DNA of 64,000 nucleotides. It comes from Pseudomonas fluorescens NCIMB 11764 (GTDB lineage Bacteria > Pseudomonadota > Gammaproteobacteria > Pseudomonadales > Pseudomonadaceae). Positions 44,857 through 53,604 of the stretch are shown piece after piece. The position numbers were made by a program, and so were the translations under genes. Numbering within the stretch: position 1 is the first letter of the stretch; every line of letters begins with the position of its first letter. The notes below the pieces were generated by a model that saw only the letters and a list, made by a program, of their open reading frames with translations, was not told the origin of the DNA and did not search any database. The stretch covers positions 3,368,001-3,432,000 of the forward strand of contig NZ_CP010945.1 in the NCBI RefSeq assembly GCF_000293885.2. Direction: 5' to 3'.

Positions 44857-44872
44857 GAGTTGTATACAACTC
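44857..44872. promoter_or_regulatory. Perfect 16-bp palindrome upstream of the purine permease
   Basis: GAGTTGTATACAACTC is fully symmetric and lies about 67 bp upstream of the permease start codon. The core TTGTATACAA resembles sites bound by GntR-family regulators. It probably controls the permease gene. Confidence 0.6.
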
Positions 44873-44938
44873 TATAGACATTTGTCCTGAGTCTTGCATA
44901 CAGTGTGCGCATAACAAAAACCAGGGAACCCCCCAACC

Positions 44939-46456
44939 ATGAAAACGCCCCATGTTTCACACCAACGGCCTGAGGACGAAAACCTCGGAGTCGGCGCGAA
45001 TATGGCTTACGGCCTGCAACATGTTCTGACCATGTATGGCGGTATCGTCGCGGTGCCTTTGATCATCGGCCAGGCGGCCGGGCTCTCGCCGGCGGACATC
45101 GGCTTGTTGATTGCTGCTTCATTGTTTGCGGGGGGCTTGGCGACGTTGCTGCAGACCCTCGGTTTACCGTTTTTCGGTTGCCAGTTGCCGCTGGTGCAGG
45201 GCGTGTCGTTCTCTGGCGTCGCGACGATGGTGGCGATCGTCAGCAGTGGTGGCGAGGGCGGGTTTCAGTCGATTCTCGGGGCGGTGATTGCCGCGTCGTT
45301 GATCGGATTGCTGATCACGCCGGTGTTCTCGCGCATCACCAAATTCTTCCCACCGCTGGTGACGGGCATCGTGATCACGACCATTGGCCTGACGCTGATG
45401 CCGGTGGCCGCGCGCTGGGCCATGGGTGGCAACAGTCATGCACCAGACTTCGGCAGCATGGCGAACATCGGTCTGGCGGCAGTGACGCTGGTGCTGGTGC
45501 TGTTGCTGAGCAAGGTTGGCAGCGCGACCATTTCCCGGCTCTCGATTCTGTTGGCGATGGTGATCGGCACAGTCATCGCGGTGTTTCTCGGCATGGCAGA
45601 CTTCTCGTCCGTCACCCAGGGCCCGATGTTCGGCTTCCCTACACCGTTCCACTTCGGCATGCCGACCTTCCACTTCGCAGCGATCCTGTCGATGTGCATC
45701 GTGGTCATGGTGACACTGGTGGAAACCTCGGCGGACATCCTCGCCGTCGGTGAAATCATCGACACCAAGGTCGACTCCAAACGCCTGGGCAATGGCCTGC
45801 GCGCCGACATGCTGTCGAGCATGATCGCGCCGATCTTCGGCTCCTTCACCCAAAGCGCGTTCGCCCAGAACGTCGGCCTGGTGGCGGTGACCGGGATCAA
45901 GAGCCGTTTCGTGGTGGCCACCGGCGGCTTGTTTCTGGTGATCCTCGGCCTGCTGCCATTCATGGGCCGAGTCATCGCCGCCGTGCCGACTTCCGTGCTG
46001 GGTGGTGCCGGAATCGTGCTGTTTGGCACCGTGGCGGCCAGCGGCATTCGCACACTGTCCAAGGTCGACTACCGCAACAACGTCAACCTGATCATCGTCG
46101 CCACCTCCATCGGTTTCGGCATGATCCCCATCGCTGCGCCGAATTTCTACGACCATTTCCCAAGCTGGTTCGCGACGATCTTCCACTCGGGCATCAGCTC
46201 TTCGGCGATCATGGCCATCGTGCTGAACCTGACCTTCAACCACCTTACTGCCGGTAACTCGGATCAGCAGTCGGTGTTTGCGGCGGGTACTGAACGGGTC
46301 CTGCGTTATCAGGATCTGGCCGCGCTGCGCGAAGGGGATTACTTCAGCGAAGGCAAGTTGCACGACTGCGACGGTAAAGAGGTCCCGGTGGTGGAGGTGG
46401 ATCATGGGCATGGAGAACCACGGGCGGTGCCTGCGAAAAGCAGTGAGCATGTCTGA
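44939..46456 (+). CDS. Nucleobase:cation symporter-2 permease, xanthine/urate type
   Basis: The 505-residue protein has about 14 membrane segments and the NAT/NCS2 signature QNVGLVAVTGIKSR near residue 315, plus the TM1 motif QHVLTMYGG. Other diagnostic parts are QLPLVQGVSFSG and VTLVETSADILAVGE. It should import xanthine, uric acid or a related purine. A hydrophilic C-terminal tail of about 50 residues is not part of the core. A terminator follows directly. Confidence 0.9.
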   Translation: MKTPHVSHQRPEDENLGVGANMAYGLQHVLTMYGGIVAVPLIIGQAAGLSPADIGLLIAASLFAGGLATLLQTLGLPFFGCQLPLVQGVSFSGVATMVAIVSSGGEGGFQSILGAVIAASLIGLLITPVFSRITKFFPPLVTGIVITTIGLTLMPVAARWAMGGNSHAPDFGSMANIGLAAVTLVLVLLLSKVGSATISRLSILLAMVIGTVIAVFLGMADFSSVTQGPMFGFPTPFHFGMPTFHFAAILSMCIVVMVTLVETSADILAVGEIIDTKVDSKRLGNGLRADMLSSMIAPIFGSFTQSAFAQNVGLVAVTGIKSRFVVATGGLFLVILGLLPFMGRVIAAVPTSVLGGAGIVLFGTVAASGIRTLSKVDYRNNVNLIIVATSIGFGMIPIAAPNFYDHFPSWFATIFHSGISSSAIMAIVLNLTFNHLTAGNSDQQSVFAAGTERVLRYQDLAALREGDYFSEGKLHDCDGKEVPVVEVDHGHGEPRAVPAKSSEHV

Positions 46457-46470
46457 CGTTTGAGCGTATG

Positions 46471-46510
46471 AAAAAAGGCCGATCTGTTGAGCGACAGATC
46501 GGCCTTTTTA
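46471..46510 (+). terminator. Rho-independent terminator between the permease and the catabolic run
   Basis: AAAAAAGGCCGATCTGT and ACAGATCGGCCTTTTTA form a long stem with A and T flanks, so it can end transcripts from both sides. Confidence 0.92.
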
Positions 46511-46528
46511 CAGATCAGAAGGTCGCAG

Positions 46529-47764
46529 TCATTCTTGCTCGCTTTGCGTCCAGCGCCCCATCAACGTATTGGACGGCAGTTGTTCATCCAATAGCTTTCT
46601 TGCCGTTTCCACTCCCGCCACCGGCAGCCCTTCAGGGTTCAACAAGCCAATCTGCACCAGCACACTGGCCTGGTCCCAGTAGATGTGCTCGTGGTACAGC
46701 TTGTCCCCGCGGAACTTGATCACACCCAGCATCGGAATCTCGACGTACCGGCCGGTCGGTGCGACGTTGGGCAGCATCCAGTCAATTTCAGTGCTGTGGG
46801 TGAAACACATGATGAACTCATCCACGATCTGCAATGCGCCGATGGTGCGGGAAATCGGGATGAGCTTCATGTCTGGCGGATTGCCGTGGACAAAATGGTG
46901 TTGATAGAAGCGGCTGAGTTCCCTGGCGCCGACGCCGCCGGTCATGGTCGGGATATGGTTGACGTAGGGTTCGGCGACCATGGTAGCCATGGTGGCGGGT
47001 ACGTCGCGGGTCTCGAATTCGTGGCGGATGTGTTCTTCCCACAGGGCTGACAGGTTGAAGTGGGGGCCGATCTCGCGCTTGAGTGCGGCGATGCTGCGTT
47101 CATGGGCCATCAGCGTGGCAGGCTTGTCATAGTGTGAGCCCCCGGCCCTGGCGAAGGCATGGTCGACGCCTGGGTATACGTAGATTTCGGCTTTGTCGTT
47201 GCCGGCCAGGTGCTCGCTGATCCGGGCGCGGGCATTGGCGTCGCAGTAGCCATCATTCTCGGCAAAATGCAGTACCAGCCGGCCCTTCAGGTTTTTCGAT
47301 TCGTGCAGCAGGTGTTCGATACCCATGCCGTAGTAGCCGACCGAGCAGGCCACATCGGTACGCGCGGCGGTCAGCCAGGCCAGTTTGCCACCCATGCAGA
47401 AGCCGACATAACCCAGGCCCGAACCTTCGACTTCAGGCAGGGCACGCAGGGCTTTGAAGCTGGCGTCGATGTCGGTGATGGCCTTGTCCACGTCCAGACG
47501 CTGAAACAGGTCGATGGCAACGGCGAAATCCGCTTCGGTGTAGCCCAGGTCAACGCCCGGTTGCAGGCGCCAGAACAGGTCCGGCACCAGTGCCACGTAG
47601 CCCTCTTCGGCATAGAAATCGGCCACCGCGCGCATATTGGCGTTGACACCGAAAATCTCCTGGCCGATCACCACCCCGGGGCCCTTGCCGCTGGCTGGCA
47701 GAGCCAGGTAACCGCCGAACGTGGCGTTGCTGTCCGTTGCCCGTATCTCAATCATCTTGCCCAT
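46529..47764 (-). CDS. Dienelactone hydrolase fused to a SnoaL-like domain
   Basis: The 411-residue protein joins two domains. Residues 1-235 are a dienelactone hydrolase: GQEIFGVNANM, the nucleophile Cys in VGFCMGG, the Asp in HFAENDGYCD and the His in YPGVDHAFAR. Residues about 240-411 form a SnoaL-like cone-shaped domain, with a DxxxxI-type substrate pocket region and EIPMLGVIKFRGDKLYHEHIYWDQ. It is the last gene of the minus-strand catabolic run. Dienelactone hydrolases open lactone rings; the partner domain could bind or isomerise the same compound. Its exact substrate is unknown. Confidence 0.83.
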   Translation of the reverse strand: MGKMIEIRATDSNATFGGYLALPASGKGPGVVIGQEIFGVNANMRAVADFYAEEGYVALVPDLFWRLQPGVDLGYTEADFAVAIDLFQRLDVDKAITDIDASFKALRALPEVEGSGLGYVGFCMGGKLAWLTAARTDVACSVGYYGMGIEHLLHESKNLKGRLVLHFAENDGYCDANARARISEHLAGNDKAEIYVYPGVDHAFARAGGSHYDKPATLMAHERSIAALKREIGPHFNLSALWEEHIRHEFETRDVPATMATMVAEPYVNHIPTMTGGVGARELSRFYQHHFVHGNPPDMKLIPISRTIGALQIVDEFIMCFTHSTEIDWMLPNVAPTGRYVEIPMLGVIKFRGDKLYHEHIYWDQASVLVQIGLLNPEGLPVAGVETARKLLDEQLPSNTLMGRWTQSEQE

Positions 47765-47792
47765 GTTTTCTACCTCACTCGGTTATCAGGTT

Positions 47793-48581
47793 TTATTGGC
47801 TGTCACGGTGTTGTTGAAACCACACTCGCGGCGACACGCCACGGTCTGGCCCGAGGATCGAAAAGCCGCCGTCCACCGGCACGTCGACACCGGTCATCCA
47901 GCCGGCGCCGGCACTGCATAGAAAAGCCACCACGCTTGCGATCTCATGACCCCGGCCAATGCGCCCGAGCGGATGGAAAGGTGCCCCGACCCGATCGGCC
48001 AAGTGCGGATCGTTGTCGCTGAGGTCGGCGACGCTGGGCGACCAGGTCCAGGCCGGGGATACGCTCAGCACCCGGACTTGCTCCGGGGCCAGGGTCACGG
48101 CCAGGTTTTTCGTCAGTTGCAGGATGCCGGCCTTGGAGGCGGGGTAGAGTGCACGCCCGGCTGCGCCGAATTTACCGCCGGTGCTGCCAATGTTGATCAC
48201 TACGCCGCCGCTGGGCAGATGCACCGCGGCCTTTTGGGTAAAGATCGCCGCCGATACCAGATTGACGTTCAGGGTTTTCAGCCACTGTGCGCGGTCAGAG
48301 GCCAGTCCCTGATCGGCGTACAGGCACGCGTTGTTGACCAGAATGTCGAGCCTGCCGAAGTGGGCCAGCGTGGCCGTGATGCACGCGTCGATATCTTCGT
48401 CGCGCTCCACGTCGCAGGCTGAAAACCCGCATCCCATTGCTTGCGCCAATGCTTGACCGCTATCGGCGTTACGCCCCACCAGCATCACCTGAGCGCCCTC
48501 GGCCAAGAGCTGTCGAGCGATGTCCATACCCAGTCCCTGAGTGCTGCCGGTCACAATCGCCACTTTGCCTTCGAGCATCAT
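47793..48581 (-). CDS. Short-chain dehydrogenase/reductase
   Basis: The 262-residue protein is a classical SDR: TGSTQGLGMDIA (cofactor), LVNNACLY (NNA), the catalytic Ser in NIGSTGG and the Tyr-Lys in YPASKAG. It likely oxidises a diol or hydroxyl intermediate produced by the Rieske dioxygenase encoded upstream, as in other dioxygenase gene clusters. The start ATG overlaps the stop of the isochorismatase-like gene (ATGATGA), so the two are coupled. Confidence 0.88.
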   Translation of the reverse strand: MMLEGKVAIVTGSTQGLGMDIARQLLAEGAQVMLVGRNADSGQALAQAMGCGFSACDVERDEDIDACITATLAHFGRLDILVNNACLYADQGLASDRAQWLKTLNVNLVSAAIFTQKAAVHLPSGGVVINIGSTGGKFGAAGRALYPASKAGILQLTKNLAVTLAPEQVRVLSVSPAWTWSPSVADLSDNDPHLADRVGAPFHPLGRIGRGHEIASVVAFLCSAGAGWMTGVDVPVDGGFSILGPDRGVSPRVWFQQHRDSQ

Positions 48582-49174
48582 GCCCAGTCCTCCAGTGCTT
48601 CGTTGACGTGACTGATACGGGCGATCAGCGCCATGCTCGCCAGCGAGGCCGCATGCGTGCCGCTGTCCGCACTGGCGCAGGCATCTGCCGCCACCGTCAC
48701 TTCGAATCCGCAATCCACCGCATGGCGCACTGTGCTTTCCACCACCGAGTGTGTCGCCACGCCAGCGATTAGCAGGTGCGTAGGGTTGAACTGGCGCACC
48801 ACGGTTTCCAGCGGTGAGCCATAAAAAGCATTGATCCGGTTGTGGGTGACGACGAATTCATGGCGGCTGTCCAGCGGCGCCAGGGCGCTGAAAAACTCCG
48901 CTCCCCAACTGCCTTCCCGGGCAGCGCCAAGGGTGGCGACAGTGCGCAGAATCGGCGCGTTCTGGATCAGGTCGGCATAGTCCGGTCGGAACGCCACGCG
49001 CACGTGAACGATCGGCCATCCCTTGGCGCGTGCGCCGGCCAGTAATCTGCCGGCGGCATCGAGCAGTGCAGCACGCAGGCTGTCATCGGACCCCAGCCCG
49101 ACCCTTATCTTGCCGTCGGGGTGCAACACGTCATTCTGATAGTGCAGGGCGATCACCACCGGGGCGTTCATCAC
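48578..49174 (-). CDS. Isochorismatase-fold protein lacking the catalytic Asp, Lys and Cys
   Basis: The 198-residue protein has the cysteine-hydrolase/isochorismatase fold: strand ALHYQNDVLH, the HNRINAFYG loop and the GVATHSVVESTVRHAVD segment. The usual Asp-Lys-Cys triad positions hold His11, His111 and Val144, so normal chemistry is not possible. It may be a binding partner or carry out a metal-based reaction with the replaced histidines. It overlaps both neighbours (beta subunit gene and SDR gene) by 4 bases, so it is an integral part of the operon. Confidence 0.78.
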   Translation of the reverse strand: MMNAPVVIALHYQNDVLHPDGKIRVGLGSDDSLRAALLDAAGRLLAGARAKGWPIVHVRVAFRPDYADLIQNAPILRTVATLGAAREGSWGAEFFSALAPLDSRHEFVVTHNRINAFYGSPLETVVRQFNPTHLLIAGVATHSVVESTVRHAVDCGFEVTVAADACASADSGTHAASLASMALIARISHVNEALEDWA

Positions 49175-49704
49175 ACGAAGACCTCAAGGTTGGCGAACAC
49201 ATCGTTGCAGTTGATGAGGTCGACGCGCTTGAGCTGGATCTGCCAGCCACCATTGTCCTGAACGGCCAATTTATAGGTGTAGCGACCCGCGAGTTGACGT
49301 TGCTCCAGGCGCCACTCGCTGTACTGGAAGCTGGCGCTGACCACCAGCAGCCCCTGGGTGTCGAGACCCTCGACCATCACATTGCCGACCAGGTGCGCGG
49401 TCTGGGTTTGCGGTTGCTGGGACCAGTTGCGGGCGTTTTCCACCCGCCGAATCCGCACCTCGCGCAGCATGCGGTTTTCCCAGAACAGCGAGATATGATC
49501 GAACGGGTTGGCTTGCTCATGCTTGTGCGGCACCCAGTACATGCCGGTGTCGGTAAACAGCTTGTCCCACTCCCAGAAACGCCGCTCGTCCAGCAGGCGC
49601 GCCTCGCGGTAAAGAAACTGTTCGATCTGGCGCAGGGTCTCGACGGGAACCTGGGCGGGGGTCAACTGGCGCGTGTCGACGTCGATTCGGCGGTCAAGCA
49701 GCAT
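49171..49704 (-). CDS. Rieske dioxygenase, beta (small) subunit
   Basis: The 177-residue protein is a ring-hydroxylating dioxygenase small subunit of the SnoaL/NTF2-like fold, with IEQFLYREARLLDERRFWEW, WVPHKHEQANPFDHI and the terminal cone region. It forms the alpha3-beta3 oxygenase with the product of the gene directly upstream. Its start lies inside the end of the alpha gene (11-base overlap). Confidence 0.88.
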   Translation of the reverse strand: MLLDRRIDVDTRQLTPAQVPVETLRQIEQFLYREARLLDERRFWEWDKLFTDTGMYWVPHKHEQANPFDHISLFWENRMLREVRIRRVENARNWSQQPQTQTAHLVGNVMVEGLDTQGLLVVSASFQYSEWRLEQRQLAGRYTYKLAVQDNGGWQIQLKRVDLINCNDVFANLEVFV

Positions 49705-51025
49705 GGGTGCTCTCCTTGGCGATCAGGGTGGCGGTCATGAACTGTTTCCAGGCGGCAAACTGGTTGCGCATCGGCAGTTCGCTGGTGCCGTTGGTGGACA
49801 CCGCGCCGTCCTCCAGCGGCCTGTCGGTGCCAACATAGCGGTGCATGCTGATCCACTCGCCACCGCGGGTCATGTTGCCTTCCTGGCAGCGGGCATAGAC
49901 TTCGACATCGTCGGGCATCACGTTGGAGGAGGGCGAGTTGATGACGTTGGCGTAGGTCAGCGCGCGGTCGAACACGGCATCCGGAGCACCCTTGCAGCGG
50001 AAGGTCTGGATCTCGACCATGGTCCGGTCCACGGCGATGGGGCGGATCACCCGGAACTGCATGAACACTGTGTGCGGCGAGCCGCTGCCGTAGATCACCG
50101 TGTTGTGACGGTTCATGCCCAGGATTTCCTTGGCGCGTTGCTCGCCGTAGGCCTGGCTCAGGCATTCGAAGTGAGCGCGGGAGACCTCGTCGCGTTCGGC
50201 AGCGCCCGGGTCGAAGATCGCTTCCATGTAGCCGTGGCCGTTATGGTAGGCGCGCAGTTCGAGTTTTTCCCAGAAGTCGTAGGGTTCGCCATTGCCGTCC
50301 ATGATCAGCAGCTCGAAGGGCATTTCACCGATGGCCTGGGCTTCGTCACGCGCAGCGTCTACCGACGATTCATGGGTCACACGGGCGTGCATGGTGTCGT
50401 GCAGGTTCTCGTAGAACACCTTCCAGTTTGAGCGCTGCTGAACACGGAAGATGCCGCCGGCCACCTCGACTTCGCCGACCGGTGAACGGTCGCAGAGGTT
50501 GTCGATGGAGGTGATGACGCCACCCAGAAATGCTTTCAGGTCCGGTCCGAACGCCGCCTGGCTGGCGAACACGAAGCCGCGATAGGTCTCGACGCGGGCA
50601 AGGCTGACCATGGAGAAATCCGGGTGTTTGGGGTCGTAGCAGGTGCCTTCGAAACCGCTCTTGAGCGGTGCCGACAAATGCTGGCCGTCGAGTTTGAAGG
50701 TCCAGGCGTGATACGGGCAGCGGAAGAATTTGCCGACACTGCCATCACCGTCGGCCACCAGTTTGGCGCCCTTGTGCGGGCAGCGGTTGTACAGCACGCT
50801 GACCTGCTGGTTGGCGCCGCGCACCATGATCACGTCCTGATCACCGATACGCGTGGTGTGGTAGTCGCCGGGGTTCTTGACCTGGCTTTCATGGCCGACG
50901 TAGATCCAGGCGTTGCCGTAGATGCGCTCCATCTCCAGCTTGAACAGGGTCGGGTCGGTGTAGACGCTCTTGTGGACGCTGTCCTCACGGATCAAGGCAG
51001 CAATTTGCTCGTTGGTCGGTATCAC
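49694..51025 (-). CDS. Rieske dioxygenase, alpha (large) subunit
   Basis: The 443-residue protein has a Rieske 2Fe-2S site (Cys82, His84, Cys103, His106, in NRCPHKG and FRCPYHAW) and the mononuclear iron site in LHDTMHARVTHESS (Asp210, His213, His218). It is a separate, second aromatic oxygenase next to antABC and clearly different from AntA. GTG 51025 was chosen as start because GAGGA lies before it. Together with the beta subunit and the PDR-type reductase gene it forms a complete system. The substrate is not known, but N-heteroaromatic acids are plausible. Confidence 0.9.
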   Translation of the reverse strand: MIPTNEQIAALIREDSVHKSVYTDPTLFKLEMERIYGNAWIYVGHESQVKNPGDYHTTRIGDQDVIMVRGANQQVSVLYNRCPHKGAKLVADGDGSVGKFFRCPYHAWTFKLDGQHLSAPLKSGFEGTCYDPKHPDFSMVSLARVETYRGFVFASQAAFGPDLKAFLGGVITSIDNLCDRSPVGEVEVAGGIFRVQQRSNWKVFYENLHDTMHARVTHESSVDAARDEAQAIGEMPFELLIMDGNGEPYDFWEKLELRAYHNGHGYMEAIFDPGAAERDEVSRAHFECLSQAYGEQRAKEILGMNRHNTVIYGSGSPHTVFMQFRVIRPIAVDRTMVEIQTFRCKGAPDAVFDRALTYANVINSPSSNVMPDDVEVYARCQEGNMTRGGEWISMHRYVGTDRPLEDGAVSTNGTSELPMRNQFAAWKQFMTATLIAKESTHAA

Positions 51026-51042
51026 GGGATGTCCTCGGTTTG

Positions 51043-51987
51043 TCACAGATCGAGCACCAGCAGCGCGCTGCGGGCACGGGAGACACAAGTGCAAAAACTG
51101 CCGCTGGCGCGGTCACGCTCCGACAGGCAGATATCGCGGTGATCGGGTTGCCCGTCGATGACCTGGGCGACGCACACGCCACAGTCACCCCGTCGGCAGT
51201 CGAACATCGGGTCCAGGCCGGCCTGGAGCATGGCGTCCAGTACGCTTTGCCCGGCGGCCACTTGCAGGCTCACGCCGCTTTCGCGCAGGTGCACCTCAAA
51301 ACCTTGATCGCCGGCCATTTCCAGGGCGCCGCTGAACAGTTCGTAATGCAGGTGATCTTCTGCCCAACCCTGTTCTCGAGCGCAGGCCAGCACGCTGTTG
51401 AGCAGGGCGGTAGGGCCGCAGATGTAGAGGTGCAGGCCGGGTCTTGGCGCGCTCAGGATTGCAGCGGCCGGAAGGCGCTTTTGCGGGTCGCCGCCGCTGA
51501 TCCAGCAATGGTTGTCCTGGCAGGCGCGGGCCTCTGGCAGATAGGCCATCTGTGCTTCATCGCGACCGGCGTAGTGCAGGGTGAAGGGCTTGCCCGCTGC
51601 TCGCAGCGACCGGGCCATGCCAAGCATGGGCGTGATGCCGATGCCGCCGGCGATCAGCAGTGCATGTTCGGTGTGCTCATGCAGTGGAAAGTGGTTGCGT
51701 GGCGATTCGGCCAGCAGTTCATCGCCGACCTTGAGCGAGTGCACCCAACGCGATCCACCTGTACTCGACACTTCGAGCTGGACGGCGATTTCGTAGTGCT
51801 CGCCGTCGGGCAGGTTGACCAGCGAATAGGCCCGGCGTTGAGTGCGATTGCCGGGTACGTGCAACTCAAGGTGCGCCCCGGCGGTGAAACCCGGCAGTGG
51901 CCGGGCGTCGCAGGATACCAGCAGGACGCGGCGGATTCTGGGGGTCAATAGCTCGATGTGTTCGACCCTGAGCGAGAGGCTGGACAT
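51043..51987 (-). CDS. PDR/VanB-type flavin and 2Fe-2S oxidoreductase
   Basis: The 314-residue protein has the FMN/NAD reductase domains (RRAYSLVN flavin motif, IAGGIGITPMLGMA) and a C-terminal plant-type 2Fe-2S domain with CRRGDCGVC and a fourth Cys in SFCTCVS. Class IA dioxygenase reductases and VanB share this order. It supplies electrons to the Rieske oxygenase encoded next (17-bp gap). ATG 51987 was used; a TTG two codons upstream is open. Confidence 0.9.
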   Translation of the reverse strand: MSSLSLRVEHIELLTPRIRRVLLVSCDARPLPGFTAGAHLELHVPGNRTQRRAYSLVNLPDGEHYEIAVQLEVSSTGGSRWVHSLKVGDELLAESPRNHFPLHEHTEHALLIAGGIGITPMLGMARSLRAAGKPFTLHYAGRDEAQMAYLPEARACQDNHCWISGGDPQKRLPAAAILSAPRPGLHLYICGPTALLNSVLACAREQGWAEDHLHYELFSGALEMAGDQGFEVHLRESGVSLQVAAGQSVLDAMLQAGLDPMFDCRRGDCGVCVAQVIDGQPDHRDICLSERDRASGSFCTCVSRARSALLVLDL

Positions 51988-52086
51988 ACGCAATTCCTGT
52001 CTGAATTCGTAGCCACTGTATGAAGCTTGAGGAGGGCAAAAAAGCCGTTAAAGGCAAACCGGTATCCACTTCTGGCGAGAGTGAAT

Positions 52087-52110
52087 TGCAGGAGCGAGCG
52101 CGCTCCTGCA
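52087..52110. repeat. Perfect hairpin between the hydrolase and reductase genes
   Basis: TGCAGGAGCG (52087-52096) pairs fully with CGCTCCTGCA (52101-52110), a 10-bp stem with a 4-base loop and REP-like sequence. It lies in the 129-bp gap between the alpha/beta hydrolase gene and the reductase gene, where it may attenuate or stabilise the message. Confidence 0.6.
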
Positions 52111-52116
52111 GGCAGG

Positions 52117-52911
52117 CTAACGCTTGAGGTGCACAAGCAGGGCCCGCAAGTGTTCGCCATCCGCCTGGGCCAGATCGTCCAGCACAGCGAAGTGATGACA
52201 CCCTGCAAGTTCGACTAGGCTCACGGTCTGCCCGGCCTCGCGACAGGCACTGGCGTACTCGCGCGAATGTCGAATCAACTCCGGCAATTCATTCGCGCCC
52301 ACGGTCACCAGCAACGGTGCTCCATCGCCGATCAGCCTTTGCGGGCTAAAGCGCTGGATATCCTCTTTGCTCAGTTGCAGCTTGTCGTTCAACCAGCAGC
52401 GGCTGATGGGGTCGAGCTCCATCAGGCCGCTGATCGGCAGGGCCAGGGTCACTAGCGGATGTCGGCGATGCAGCGCGGTCAGATGGCCTCCCGCCGAGTG
52501 CCCGCAAAGCACCACCTGTCGACCGATGTTCAAGGCTTCACGGTGCGCCATCAGGTGGTCCAGTGCCTTGGCGATCTGCCCGACGATGGTGCTCATGTTC
52601 GCCTCGGGCGCCAGGGTGTACTCGAGCAGTCCGACGTTGAAGCCGGCCTCGATCAGCCCCTCGGCGATAAAGGCGTAGTCGTCCTTGTCCGAGGCCTGCC
52701 AGTAACCGCCATGAATGAACAGCAGTGTCGGCGCCCCGGCATCCGCGTGGGCGTACCAATCGAAACGCTCGCGCGGGGCATCGCCATAGGACATGCCACG
52801 TTGCCAGGCGTGACTCGCATAGGTCTCGGCGCTGCGTTGGCGAAAACGCTGCATGATCTGTGGAAAATCACCCACTGCTGCGACGTTGTTGTAAGCCTGA
52901 TCGAGGTCCAT
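52117..52911 (-). CDS. Alpha/beta hydrolase, arylformamidase-like
   Basis: The 264-residue protein has an oxyanion motif LLFIHGGYWQASDK and a nucleophile elbow VVLCGHSAGGHLTAL. HGGYW is the signature of the kynurenine formamidase (AFMID-type) branch, which hydrolyses N-formyl-aromatic amines. The catalytic acid and His are probably in the TVGANELPELIR and LAGCHHFAVLDD segments. In this setting it could release anthranilate from an N-formyl or N-acyl precursor, inferred from the motif and the neighbouring antABC. It sits 6 bp past livF. Confidence 0.85.
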   Translation of the reverse strand: MDLDQAYNNVAAVGDFPQIMQRFRQRSAETYASHAWQRGMSYGDAPRERFDWYAHADAGAPTLLFIHGGYWQASDKDDYAFIAEGLIEAGFNVGLLEYTLAPEANMSTIVGQIAKALDHLMAHREALNIGRQVVLCGHSAGGHLTALHRRHPLVTLALPISGLMELDPISRCWLNDKLQLSKEDIQRFSPQRLIGDGAPLLVTVGANELPELIRHSREYASACREAGQTVSLVELAGCHHFAVLDDLAQADGEHLRALLVHLKR

Positions 52912-52917
52912 GGCTGC

Positions 52918-53604
52918 TCACACTCCCAGGTAGCGTTGCGACAGTTCGGGTTGAGCCGCGAGCTCCACAGGCGTGCCATCCCAGACCTGCCGTCCTTTCT
53001 CAATGATGTGATGACGGTCAACTACCCGAGCCATTTCCTTGAGGTTCTTGTCGATCACCAGAATCGTCTCACCCTCGGCCTTGAGGGTGGCCAGGCAACG
53101 CCAGATCTGCTCGCGGATGATGGGGGCCAGGCCTTCAGTGGCTTCGTCGAGAATCAACAGGCTGGGGTTGGTCAGCAGCGCGCGGCCCACCACCAGCATC
53201 TGTTGCTCGCCACCGGACAGGGTGCGAGACAGCTGGTCCTGTCGCTCCAGCAGGCGCGGGAACAGTTCATAGACCCGCGCCAGGTCCCACTTGCCCCGCG
53301 TGGCGGTGGCCAGCAGGTTTTCCCGCACACTCAAGGTGCCGAAGGCGCGGCGGCCTTCCGGCACCAGTCCCAGGCCGGCCTTGGCGATGCGATAGGGCGC
53401 AGCACCACGCATTTCCGTGCCGTTGATACGGATGCTGCCGGCACTGGGCTTGAGCAACCCCATGATCGATTTGACCGTGGTGGTCTTGCCCATGCCGTTG
53501 CGGCCGATCAACGACACCACCTGGCCTTGCTCGATACTCAGGTGCATGTCGAACAACACCTGGCTCAAGCCATAGCCCGCTTTCAAGCCTTGAACGTCAA
53601 GCAT
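52918..53604 (-). CDS. ABC transporter ATP-binding protein, LivF type
   Basis: The 228-residue ATPase has Walker A IGRNGMGKTTT, signature LSGGEQQ and Walker B LLILDEATEGLAP. It pairs with the LivG-type subunit encoded just upstream to power uptake. Its start overlaps the end of the upstream LivG-type gene (by 8 bases), so the two are coupled. Confidence 0.92.
   Translation of the reverse strand: MLDVQGLKAGYGLSQVLFDMHLSIEQGQVVSLIGRNGMGKTTTVKSIMGLLKPSAGSIRINGTEMRGAAPYRIAKAGLGLVPEGRRAFGTLSVRENLLATATRGKWDLARVYELFPRLLERQDQLSRTLSGGEQQMLVVGRALLTNPSLLILDEATEGLAPIIREQIWRCLATLKAEGETILVIDKNLKEMARVVDRHHIIEKGRQVWDGTPVELAAQPELSQRYLGV

Noticed and set aside
46529..51987. Calling the second Rieske cluster the iac auxin-degradation operon
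   Set aside because: The alpha, beta, SDR and PDR-type genes fit iacCDEF in kind, but the iacA-type flavoprotein, iacG flavin reductase, iacH amidase and iacR are not in the window, and the isochorismatase-like and DLH-SnoaL genes are extra.
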